From positions 1 to 5,565 of the forward strand of contig DQVG01000001.1 of assembly GCA_015661865.1 (NCBI GenBank): 5,565 bases of DNA, given 5' to 3'. The notes beneath the pieces are model-generated. The model had not been told where the DNA came from, searched no databases, and saw only the letters and a list, made by a program, of their open reading frames with translations. This document shows, one piece after another, positions 1-5,565 of the stretch (its first letter is position 1; every line of letters begins with the position of its first letter). Both the position numbers and the translations under genes were made by a program. The stretch comes from Desulfurobacteriaceae bacterium. Lineage in GTDB: Bacteria > Aquificota > Aquificia > Desulfurobacteriales > DQVG01.

Positions 1-294
1 ATAAGACCGTTACGGTATTGAAACGTTGAAATTTCTTCGCATTTCCTCATAAGGAAAGTACGTGTTCAAATAAGACCGTTACGGTATTGAAACGTGATAT
101 CAAACTCCTTTGATATTTTCTTCCAGCCCCGTTCAAATAAGACCGTTACGGTATTGAAACGTTAAATTTTGATTTACATAATCAATTAAGGGTTGTGTTC
201 AAATAAGACCGTTACGGTATTGAAAGTTACAGTATTATAAAATTCAATCACTCTGTTTAAATCAGTTCAAATAAGACCGTTACGGTATTGAAAG
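1..294 (+). CRISPR. CRISPR array, leader-distal end (5 repeats, 4 spacers)
   Basis: A 30-nt repeat begins GTTCAAATAAG and ends ACGGTATTGAAAC. Copies lie at 1-24 (first 6 nt cut by the window edge), 64-93, 131-160, 197-226 and 265-294. Spacers are 25-63 (39 nt), 94-130 (37), 161-196 (36) and 227-264 (38). The first three copies end in C and the last two in G. The repeat holds a short palindrome, ACCG-TTA-CGGT. The 3' end ATTGAAA(C/G) matches the usual 8-nt crRNA 5' handle of type I-A/I-B and type III systems. This implies rightward transcription with the leader off the left edge, and the altered copies at the right agree with that being the old end. No cas genes are present, so the subtype cannot be fixed. 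The array points toward queC on the same strand. Confidence 0.98.
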
Positions 295-342
295 ATAATT
301 TTGTATGCGTCTGTATCAAGAAAAACTGCTTCAACTTTAAAT

Positions 343-370
343 AAAACTTTTACTACCTTAATAGTTTTTT
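343..370 (+). terminator. Possible weak terminator after the CRISPR array
   Basis: AAAACT (343-348) can pair with AGTTTT (363-368) across a 14-nt loop, and the sequence runs on as TTTTTT (365-370). The stem is only 6 bp and almost all A-T, and the U-run is partly inside the stem. It is the only terminator-like element directly behind the array, so it is listed, but AT-rich DNA yields such patterns by chance. Confidence 0.2.
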
Positions 371-407
371 ACTTCTAATATTTCCCACCTCCTTGATTTT
401 CAATTCT

Positions 408-435
408 TTAAATAATATCTCTTAAATAATATCTC
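408..435. repeat. Perfect 14-bp tandem duplication upstream of queC
   Basis: The unit TTAAATAATATCTC occurs twice head to tail (408-421 and 422-435) with no mismatch. It lies in the non-coding gap between the CRISPR array and queC. The second copy supplies the left arm of a hairpin (427-445). Confidence 0.9.
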
Positions 436-455
436 TGTGATATTAAAACTTTTTT
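427..455 (+). terminator. Hairpin followed by a T-run, possible terminator or attenuator
   Basis: TAATATC (427-433) and GATATTA (439-445) form a perfect 7-bp stem with loop TCTGT. A run of six T (450-455) follows after four more bases. The stem is AT-rich and the gap before the T-run is not ideal. It could end transcripts coming from the CRISPR side, attenuate queC, or have no function. It overlaps the candidate -10 box. Confidence 0.25.
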
Positions 456-460
456 ATAAT
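455..460 (+). promoter_or_regulatory. Candidate -10 box for queC
   Basis: TATAAT matches the sigma-70 -10 consensus exactly and lies 34 nt before the queC start codon. No good -35 box is visible 16-18 nt upstream. In DNA this AT-rich a TATAAT alone is weak evidence. Confidence 0.35.
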
Positions 461-480
461 ATTTAAATACAGGAAAAGTT

Positions 481-486
481 AAGGAG
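481..486 (+). promoter_or_regulatory. Ribosome binding site of queC
   Basis: AAGGAG lies 8 nt before the ATG at 495. It supports that start codon, and the PP-loop motif follows at a normal distance from the N-terminus. Confidence 0.85.
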
Positions 487-494
487 AGAGATAG

Positions 495-1229
495 ATGATA
501 GATACTCCTAATATTTCTTATAAAAATGAGGATGTTGTAGTGATTTTTTCAGGGGGATTGGATTCTACAACAGTTTTGTATTGGGCTAAAAAATTTTTTA
601 AAAATGTTTATGCTATAACTTTTGATTATGGTCAAAGGCATAAGATAGAGTTAGAAATGGCTAGGAAAATAGCGTCTAAGGTAGGAGTAAAGGAACATAA
701 AGTTTTTAAAGTTGATCTTACTCAAATAGGGGCTTCTGCTTTGACAGATATAAATATAGAGGTTCCAAAAACGGAAAGTGAAAAGGAAATTTTTGAAAGA
801 GGAATTCCTATCACTTATGTACCTTTTAGAAATGGAATATTTCTTGCTTTGGCTGCAGCTTATGCTGAAAGTAAGGGTATTACTAATGTAGCGGGTGGTT
901 GGAATCAAGTTGATTTTAGTGGATATCCAGATTGTAGAAAGGAGTTTTTGGAAAATTTTGAAAAGACTTTAAATGCAGGAACAAAGATTGCTGTAGAAGG
1001 GAAGCCTTGGACTATATATGCTCCTCTTTTGAATTTGAAAAAGGAAGATATTATAAAACTAGGAATTAGTTTAGGAGCTGATTACTCTTACTCTATATCT
1101 TGCTATAGAGGGAGTGAAGTTCCGTGTTTAAGTTGTGATTCTTGTGTACTTAGAATAAATGCTTTTAAAAGATTGAATTTGGAAGATCCTCTTATAACTA
1201 GGTTAAAAAGGGAAGGGAAGTTAACTTAA
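495..1229 (+). CDS. queC: 7-cyano-7-deazaguanine synthase QueC
   Basis: QueC is a cytosolic ATP-dependent enzyme that converts 7-carboxy-7-deazaguanine to preQ0, the precursor of queuosine at tRNA position 34. The 244-residue length is normal. Residues 18-26 (FSGGLDSTT) form the PP-loop that binds ATP pyrophosphate. [12 protein letters not shown] (109-120) and GYPDCRKEF (143-151) are typical QueC blocks. Cys203, Cys211, Cys214 and Cys217 (C-x7-C-x2-C-x2-C) are the expected zinc ligands. ATG with AAGGAG 8 nt upstream is the clear start. No queD, queE, folE or queF is nearby, so the gene stands alone between a CRISPR array and a convergent cheV. The full motif set and lack of a fused partner argue for a housekeeping QueC rather than a QueC-like anti-phage protein. 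Control at the RNA level is possible but unproven. Confidence 0.97.
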   Translation: MIDTPNISYKNEDVVVIFSGGLDSTTVLYWAKKFFKNVYAITFDYGQRHKIELEMARKIASKVGVKEHKVFKVDLTQIGASALTDINIEVPKTESEKEIFERGIPITYVPFRNGIFLALAAAYAESKGITNVAGGWNQVDFSGYPDCRKEFLENFEKTLNAGTKIAVEGKPWTIYAPLLNLKKEDIIKLGISLGADYSYSISCYRGSEVPCLSCDSCVLRINAFKRLNLEDPLITRLKREGKLT

Positions 1230-1238
1230 ACTTTTTAT

Positions 1239-1263
1239 TTTAAAGGATTTAGTGAACTTTAAA
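1239..1263. terminator. Possible weak hairpin between convergent queC and cheV
   Basis: TTTAAAG (1239-1245) pairs perfectly with CTTTAAA (1257-1263) around an 11-nt loop, in the 29-nt gap between the two convergent stop codons. It overlaps the cheV stop codon. T-rich sequence follows on the plus strand, but there is no real U-run on the minus strand. It is the only candidate terminator here and is weak. Confidence 0.2.
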
Positions 1264-2296
1264 TTTCTTCTACTTTTTTCCTTCTTTTTTCTATTAAATC
1301 TAAAATCAATTTGGGCAAATTTGGATGTTTAAACTTTACGATATATTCATCTGCACCAACTTGTTTTGCTTTTTGAATTCCCCCGCTATCAGATAAGGTA
1401 GTATTTATTATTATAGGGATCTCATCATATTTTGGATTTTCTCTTAATTTTTTTGTAAAGGTAAGTCCGTCCATACCTGGCATTTCAATATCGGATATAA
1501 TACATTGAATATAGTCACTAATTTTTTTCCCAGCTTGGGCAGCTTTCTTTTCTAACTCTTCTAAAATTTTTAAAGCTTCTATTCCAGATTGAGCTTCTAA
1601 TACTTCAAACCCGGCTTTTTCCAAAGTTTCTTTTAAAACTCTTCTAGCTAAAGAAGAATCCTCTAAGATTAAAACTCGTAAAGCCTCTATTTGAGATTCT
1701 TCCTTTAAAATTTTCTTTTCCTCTTCAACTTGAGTTTTTATACTACTTGAAATTTCTCCAAACATTCTAACCATGCCAAGTTCATGTAATATCCCTTCAA
1801 AATCTAAAAGTAAAAGTAAGTTATCTTTATTACCTTTTAAGGTATCTTCAATAGGTATAATTCCTACTATCTTTCCCCGTAATTTTTCTTGTAAAGATTT
1901 AGGAGGCTGCTTTATATCTGACCATCTAATTCTTCTAATTCTTTTTGTTTCATGAACTAAAGTCCCTATAACCTCCCCTAAAAATTCCATAACAATTAGA
2001 TGTTTATTTGGATGATTAGTTTTTATTTTCATCCAAATATCTAATTTAAATATAGGAACTACCTCTTGACGAATTTTCGTTATACCTAGGATTTCTGGGG
2101 GTAATCCGGGACATTTAAAAATATTTTTTGGAGCTGGCATTACCTCTTTTACCTTTGCCACATTTACGCCTAAAGCCCACTCATAGACGGAATTATCTGG
2201 TAAAACCTCATACATTCTAAAATCTAAGACTTCAAGTTCATTAGATCCCGTTTCCAAAACTTGGGAAACAAATCTTTTCTTTTCCTTTTTTGACAT
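1259..2296 (-). CDS. cheV: Chemotaxis coupling protein CheV (CheW domain + receiver domain)
   Basis: CheV links chemoreceptors to the kinase CheA and can be phosphorylated by it, which tunes receptor-kinase coupling. Residues about 20-165 form a CheW-like domain, seen in YEWALGVNVAKVKEVMP, PGLPPEILGITKIRQ and VVPIFKLDIWM. A charged linker (about 186-205) leads to a receiver domain (about 206-340). This has the acidic pair Glu212-Asp213, phosphoacceptor Asp269 in SDIEMPGMDG, Thr299, and Lys321 in YIVKF. The VKF ending in place of KP is common in CheV receivers. The 345-residue length suits CheV. The ATG is preceded by GAGAGG (2309-2314) at a rather long 12-nt spacing. The gene lies 57 nt after hydE on the same strand and converges with queC. 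No other chemotaxis gene is in the window, and co-transcription with hydE is possible. Confidence 0.92.
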   Translation of the reverse strand: MSKKEKKRFVSQVLETGSNELEVLDFRMYEVLPDNSVYEWALGVNVAKVKEVMPAPKNIFKCPGLPPEILGITKIRQEVVPIFKLDIWMKIKTNHPNKHLIVMEFLGEVIGTLVHETKRIRRIRWSDIKQPPKSLQEKLRGKIVGIIPIEDTLKGNKDNLLLLLDFEGILHELGMVRMFGEISSSIKTQVEEEKKILKEESQIEALRVLILEDSSLARRVLKETLEKAGFEVLEAQSGIEALKILEELEKKAAQAGKKISDYIQCIISDIEMPGMDGLTFTKKLRENPKYDEIPIIINTTLSDSGGIQKAKQVGADEYIVKFKHPNLPKLILDLIEKRRKKVEEI

Positions 2297-2353
2297 AAAG
2301 TACTTTAACCTCTCAAATAAGTTATAAAGATTTTATGTATTCTTTAACTAAAA

Positions 2354-3418
2354 TTATAACTTACAAGATTTTTGATTTCTTATATAATAGGACAAAGGAT
2401 TACCATATCTATCTAAAACGGGTATAAAATCAGAATTTTTAACTGCAAAATAAAATTTTTCATGTTCGGAAAAGTATTTATCTTCATAAAGAGAGTACAA
2501 CCTTTTATTTTCTGAAGGAGTAAAAATAGGCATAATTACATTTGCTCCGCACTTAAAGGCAAGGTTTAAAACTTTTTCCAAAGGATAGAATTTTGTTCCT
2601 AAAGTTATTAAAGCTGTTGAAGCTACTATATTGGAAGTTTTAAGTAATATTCTAAATATAGCTATTAATTTTAAAGTAAGTAAAAATCTTTCTTTTTCAG
2701 AAAAAATATTTATACCCTTTGTTAGATAATTAAAAAGGGGAGTATTTTTTTGAGGGATATAAGGACCAATACCTACCATGTCGGGTTTAAAGTTTTTTAT
2801 AAATAAAATATCTTTATATAAATCCTTTATAAAAGTAAAAGGCAAACCTATTAAATTTCCAGTTCCAACTTGATAACCTATTTTTTTTAAAAGTACTAAG
2901 GTTTTTATTCGATTTTCATAATTATGAAATTTATCTTTGTAATGAAATAGATAGTATCTTTTTGGAGAAATTATTTCAAATCTAAGTAAATATCTTTTTG
3001 CACCCAAAAAATATAGTTTTTCTAAAACATCTTTTGGAAGTTCCCCAAAGGATATTGTTATTTCATAATTAAATTTATCCTTGGCAAGTTTAATAAGTTT
3101 ATAAAGAAAAAAGTAGTGTTTTTCAGAAAAAATCTCTCCTCCTTGCAAAGCAATGGAGGAGTAACCTAATTTTTTTATATTTGTAAATAATTTGTTTATT
3201 AAATCAAATTTTAAATAATACCTTTTTAAGGAAGCATTTTCTTTTCTTATTCCACAATAAAAGCAAGATTTTCTACATATATTTGTTATTTCTGTTAAAG
3301 CTCTTAAATATACATAATATCCACTATAAAACTTTCTTACTTTAAAAGCTTCTTCTAAAAGATCTTTTGGAATATCTTTTGATTTTAAAACGTCTAAAAT
3401 TTCTTTTTTAGATAGCAT
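2354..3418 (-). CDS. hydE: [FeFe]-hydrogenase maturation radical SAM protein HydE
   Basis: HydE is a radical S-adenosylmethionine enzyme that works after HydG and before HydF in building the H-cluster of [FeFe]-hydrogenase. Numbering from a TTG start at 3427, Cys51, Cys55 and Cys58 form the CxxxCxxC site for the 4Fe-4S cluster, within ITNICRKSCFYCGIRK. Other HydE-like blocks are LQGGE (94-98), GTGNLIGLP (188-196), MVGIGPYIPQKNTP (217-230), STALITLG (270-277) and GANVIMPIFTP (294-304). The optional second C-terminal cluster found in some HydE proteins has no matching cysteines. I prefer the ATG at 3418 (354 residues) over the in-frame TTG at 3427 (357 residues), because neither has a good Shine-Dalgarno and ATG is the commoner codon. 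The gene starts about 10 nt after the U32 gene. hydF, hydG and hydrogenase subunits are absent here. Biotin-synthase-like or PylB-like relatives fit less well. Confidence 0.93.
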   Translation of the reverse strand: MLSKKEILDVLKSKDIPKDLLEEAFKVRKFYSGYYVYLRALTEITNICRKSCFYCGIRKENASLKRYYLKFDLINKLFTNIKKLGYSSIALQGGEIFSEKHYFFLYKLIKLAKDKFNYEITISFGELPKDVLEKLYFLGAKRYLLRFEIISPKRYYLFHYKDKFHNYENRIKTLVLLKKIGYQVGTGNLIGLPFTFIKDLYKDILFIKNFKPDMVGIGPYIPQKNTPLFNYLTKGINIFSEKERFLLTLKLIAIFRILLKTSNIVASTALITLGTKFYPLEKVLNLAFKCGANVIMPIFTPSENKRLYSLYEDKYFSEHEKFYFAVKNSDFIPVLDRYGNPLSYYIRNQKSCKL

Positions 3419-3428
3419 CTTACTCAAA

Positions 3429-4685
3429 CTAGATTTGCTTTCTAATAATAGTATAGGGTTCTATATCGCGGGGGGGATCGAGCTTGAGCTCTACTAAGAA
3501 ATTCGGATGGGCTTCATCCACTTTTAATTTTTCTCCTTTCCGATACCGAATAATATCTTTTACTTCAAAACGCTCTACTTTTAAATTTGGATAAACTACT
3601 TCTATTACATCTCCAACTTTAAAATTATCTTTAACTTTCATCAAACCATCTTTTTGATAATATCCTAAAAATTTATATTTTTTTATATATTTTGAACTTA
3701 AAAAATATTGCTCCGGATTATCTTCTAAAAAGCCTGTATGATAAGGTCTATGAGATACATTAAGAAGTTCCTTTAAATATTTATCTTTGTTTTTATAAAA
3801 AGTTTCTCTAGACTTTGCAAGATCCAAAATAGCTTGCTTATAGGCTGCTGTTACAATAGATACATAATAAGCACTTTTCATACGACCTTCTATTTTCAAG
3901 CTATCTAATTTAAGGTCATAAATTTTATCTAAGATAGGCATTGTCCAAAGATCTTTGGAATTTAGAATATAACTAACTTTGTAGTTTTCATCTTCCTCCA
4001 AAAGGAAAAAAGTTTCCTTAAGTAAATCCTTAAGATCTTTTTCTTGCTCTAAGAGTTTTTCAAATCTTTCTTTTTCAAAAAGATAAAAGCCAAAACGGCA
4101 AACTTGAGTGCATTCTCCTTTATTTGGATAAACTTGATTTAAAAAATAAGACAAAAGGCACCTTCCCGAATAAGCCACGCACATAGCCCCATGGCCAAAT
4201 ATCTCTAGTTCCACATCTTTAACATTTTCTCTTATCTCCTTTATTTCCTTTAAACTAAGTTCTCTTGCTAAATTTACTCGAGTAGCTCCCAAATTTTTAT
4301 AAAAATTTATAGCTTCCCAGTTGCATACATTAGCTTGAGTGGATATATGGACATTGATATCAGGAAGGATTTCCTTTACTAATTTAAAAACCCCTAAATC
4401 AGACACTATAATAGCATCTGGATAAACTTTTTCTTCTTTTAGTTTTTCTAGAAAATTTCTTATTTCTAGTATATCTTTATTATGAGCAAATATGTTTAAA
4501 GTTAAAAAAGCTTTTACATTATGAGTTTTTGCATACAAAATAGCTTTTTTTAAATTATCAAAATCAAAGCCTCCAGCTTTAGCTCTTAAGGAAAATTTTT
4601 TATATCCTAAATATACTTCATCTGCTCCGTATTTAATAGCAAAAATAAGCTTTTCAAAATTTCCAGCTGGGGATAAGACTTTCAT
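3429..4685 (-). CDS. U32-family protein, probably tRNA hydroxylation protein TrhP/YegQ-like
   Basis: Proteins of the U32 'peptidase' family include TrhP (YegQ), which with prephenate makes 5-hydroxyuridine at tRNA wobble position 34. RlhA (23S rRNA hydroxylation) and UbiU/UbiV are also members. This 418-residue protein has the full family pattern: LSPAGNFEKLIFAIKYGADEVYLG at the N-terminus, HISTQANVCNWEA (113-125), and RVNLARELS (136-144). HGAMCVAYSGRCLLS (165-179) precedes GECTQVCRF (190-198). Cys169, Cys176, Cys192 and Cys196 are probable iron-sulfur ligands. KIEGRMKS (264-271) and a C-terminal beta-rich domain follow. The HGALCMAYSGRCLLS-type motif and the C-terminal domain favour TrhP, but the subgroup is inferred. 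The ATG overlaps the TGA of the upstream gene (ATGA, 4682-4685), and GGAGAG lies 11 nt upstream. A run of seven G (3470-3476, plus strand) lies in the codons for Pro404-Arg406. Confidence 0.93.
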   Translation of the reverse strand: MKVLSPAGNFEKLIFAIKYGADEVYLGYKKFSLRAKAGGFDFDNLKKAILYAKTHNVKAFLTLNIFAHNKDILEIRNFLEKLKEEKVYPDAIIVSDLGVFKLVKEILPDINVHISTQANVCNWEAINFYKNLGATRVNLARELSLKEIKEIRENVKDVELEIFGHGAMCVAYSGRCLLSYFLNQVYPNKGECTQVCRFGFYLFEKERFEKLLEQEKDLKDLLKETFFLLEEDENYKVSYILNSKDLWTMPILDKIYDLKLDSLKIEGRMKSAYYVSIVTAAYKQAILDLAKSRETFYKNKDKYLKELLNVSHRPYHTGFLEDNPEQYFLSSKYIKKYKFLGYYQKDGLMKVKDNFKVGDVIEVVYPNLKVERFEVKDIIRYRKGEKLKVDEAHPNFLVELKLDPPRDIEPYTIIRKQI

Positions 4686-5565
4686 GATTTAAAAATCTCT
4701 CCAAAAATTTTTCCGCAAGTTTTAAGTACATCTAAATTATATCCACCTTCTAAAGAAAATATCACTTTTAAGTTATACTTTTCTGCTAAGTTTTTTATTT
4801 TTTCTAAAATAAATTCTATTCCTTTGTAGCTTACCTTTAAAGGAGTTATAGGATCAAGTTCATGAATATCAAAACCTGCAGAAACAAGTATTATCTCTGG
4901 TTTGCAACTTTCAAAAAGGCTTTCTAAATAATTTCCATAAATATTAAAAAACACTTCATCTGAAGAATCTGGATCTACAGGAACATTAAAAATATGTTCA
5001 TTATTTTCATCTTTTGAACCAGTTCCCGGATAACCAGGATAGAAATGAGTAGAGAAATAATAAATATCCCTATCGTTATATACAATCTCTTGCGTCCCAT
5101 TCCCATGATGAGCATCAAAATCTACAATAAATATTTTTTTTATATTTTCCTTAAGTAAAAACTTAGCTAAAGTTGCTATATTGTTAAATATACAAAAACC
5201 CATAGCTTTATTTTTTGTTGCATGATGACCTGGAGGTCTAACAACATTAAAAATATATTTATAATCCTTTATAATCCTTTAATAAATAATAAGAGATGAT
5301 ATTTGCTCCTACCGCTTCTACAGCAACTTTATAAGTGTAGGAAGTAAAATATGTATCTAAATCTAAAAAACCTAACTTCTTTTCCATACATATAGTTTTA
5401 ATATAAGAAACATAATCTTTTTCATGAGCTAAATATAAAAAATTTTCTATATCCTCTAATACAATTAAGTCTTTATTGAAAAAAACTTTTAATTTTTCAT
5501 TTTCAAAATAAACCTTTCCAAAATGTAAGCTACTAAGAGCAAATGACAAGCCTTCTAAAAGAGAA
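4682..5565 (-). pseudogene. Histone-deacetylase-family amidohydrolase, frameshifted by a 10-bp duplication; 5' end off window
   Basis: Members of this zinc hydrolase family (HDAC-like, AcuC, acetylpolyamine amidohydrolase) remove acetyl groups from lysine or polyamines. The N-terminal part (5565 to 5259) carries AHEKDYVSYI and LGFLDLDTYFTSYTYKVAVEAVGA, then stops at TAA 5261-5259. The frame is open to the window edge, so the TTG at 5549 is not the real start. The second frame (5278 to 4682) starts with no initiator, encodes RPPGHHAT (5239-5216) and reaches an ATG at 5203, giving MGFCIFNN, DFDAHHGNG (zinc ligands Asp and His), AGFDIHELDP and LEGGYN (catalytic Tyr). Dropping one copy of the 10-bp duplication joins both parts as LLKDYKYIFNVVRPPGHH. 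The ORF from 5203 lacks the catalytic His pair and has no Shine-Dalgarno, so it is unlikely to be active. The lesion looks recent, since no other damage is seen. A sequencing error or phase-variable allele is possible. Its TGA overlaps the U32 start codon. Confidence 0.9.
5258..5281. repeat. 10-bp tandem duplication that breaks the deacetylase gene
   Basis: ATAATCCTTT occurs twice exactly (5261-5270, 5271-5280). The period of 10 holds over 24 nt (5258-5281). The single-copy form would read TTTATAATCCTTTA, with TTTA at both ends, a short direct repeat that favours slipped-strand duplication. Ten extra bases shift the frame by one. Confidence 0.97.

Larger units (their letters stand above)
389..486 (+). 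promoter_or_regulatory. Possible RBS-sequestering leader of queC
   Basis: The tract 389-400 (CTCCTTGATTTT) can pair as RNA with 475-486 (AAAGTTAAGGAG), the ribosome binding site of queC. This gives 12 consecutive pairs, two of them G-U, and buries the whole Shine-Dalgarno core. The 74-nt segment between them holds a tandem repeat and a 7-bp hairpin (427-445). The pairing matters only if transcription starts left of about 389, for instance by read-through from the CRISPR array. The candidate promoter at 455-460 would give a message without the pairing partner. Queuosine genes are often controlled by preQ1 riboswitches in other bacteria, but I do not recognise a preQ1 aptamer here. Confidence 0.25.

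Noticed and set aside
408..494. preQ1 riboswitch upstream of queC
   Set aside because: I looked for it because queuosine genes often carry one, but no A-rich-tailed H-type pseudoknot aptamer pattern is recognisable.
651..908. Open frame on the minus strand inside queC
   Set aside because: It is antisense to a confidently assigned gene, has no recognisable domain or ribosome binding site, and its composition looks like the mirror of queC codons.
1218..1227. Palindrome AAGTTAACTT at the end of queC
   Set aside because: It is a short self-complementary AT-rich sequence overlapping the last codons, with nothing to support an operator or terminator.
1..1229. queC as part of a CRISPR-linked or 7-deazaguanine DNA-modification defence system
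   Set aside because: The protein is a full-length canonical QueC with all zinc and PP-loop residues, and no DNA-modification or defence partner gene is present in the window.
1773..1955. Open frame on the plus strand inside cheV
   Set aside because: It is a short, low-complexity Ser/Lys-rich frame antisense to the CheW domain of cheV, with no supporting signals.
2318..2363. 10-bp inverted repeat TAAGTTATAA/TTATAACTTA between hydE and cheV
   Set aside because: The loop is 26 nt, the arms are nearly all A-T, it includes the hydE stop codon, and no U-run follows on the minus strand. It is probably chance.
4682..5203. A complete small deacetylase starting at ATG 5203
   Set aside because: The ATG is internal to a conserved block (KAMGFCIFNN). 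It has no Shine-Dalgarno, and the resulting protein lacks the PPGHH catalytic motif, so it is the back half of a broken gene.
5259..5549. A separate 96-residue gene starting at TTG 5549
   Set aside because: The frame continues open to the window edge with family-like residues (SLLEGLSFALSSL), and it ends only because of the 10-bp duplication.

Overview
The window comes from a strongly AT-rich bacterial chromosome (roughly 30% G+C judged by eye). Proteins are rich in Lys, Ile and Phe. A short CRISPR array, a HydE maturase for [FeFe]-hydrogenase and a CheV chemotaxis protein suggest a motile, anaerobic, hydrogen-metabolising and possibly thermophilic bacterium. A low-GC Thermodesulfobacterium-like lineage would fit, but that is a guess from style and not a sequence match.

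Layout. Positions 1-294 hold the distal end of a CRISPR array: one cut and four full repeats, with four spacers. The repeats read rightward, ending in ATTGAAAC or ATTGAAAG. No cas gene is visible. Positions 295-494 are a gene-free, AT-rich gap. It holds a perfect 14-bp tandem duplication, small hairpins, a possible promoter and a CTCCTT tract complementary to the ribosome binding site of the next gene. Positions 495-1229 (+) encode QueC of the queuosine/7-deazaguanine pathway. Everything to the right lies on the minus strand. In transcription order it is a histone-deacetylase-like amidohydrolase (4682-5565, cut by the right edge and frameshifted), a U32-family protein resembling TrhP/YegQ (3429-4685), hydE (2354-3418) and cheV (1259-2296). 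queC and cheV converge. The first three minus-strand genes are tightly packed (a 4-nt ATGA overlap, then about 10 nt) and look like one operon. cheV follows after 57 nt and may be co-transcribed.

The best finding is the deacetylase gene. It is broken by an exact 10-bp tandem duplication (5261-5280). Removing one copy restores one continuous frame with every expected catalytic residue, including the PPGHH motif that neither present ORF contains. A second exact short tandem duplication (14 bp) lies upstream of queC. Three of the four CRISPR spacers contain a perfect hairpin-forming inverted repeat, which is more than I would expect by chance.

Functionally the genes are mixed. QueC and the probable TrhP both serve modification of the tRNA wobble position (G34 and U34 respectively), HydE serves hydrogenase assembly, and CheV serves chemotaxis. 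I see no convincing new multi-gene system. The notable signals are the duplication-inactivated gene, the hairpin-rich spacers and the possible RNA-level control of queC.
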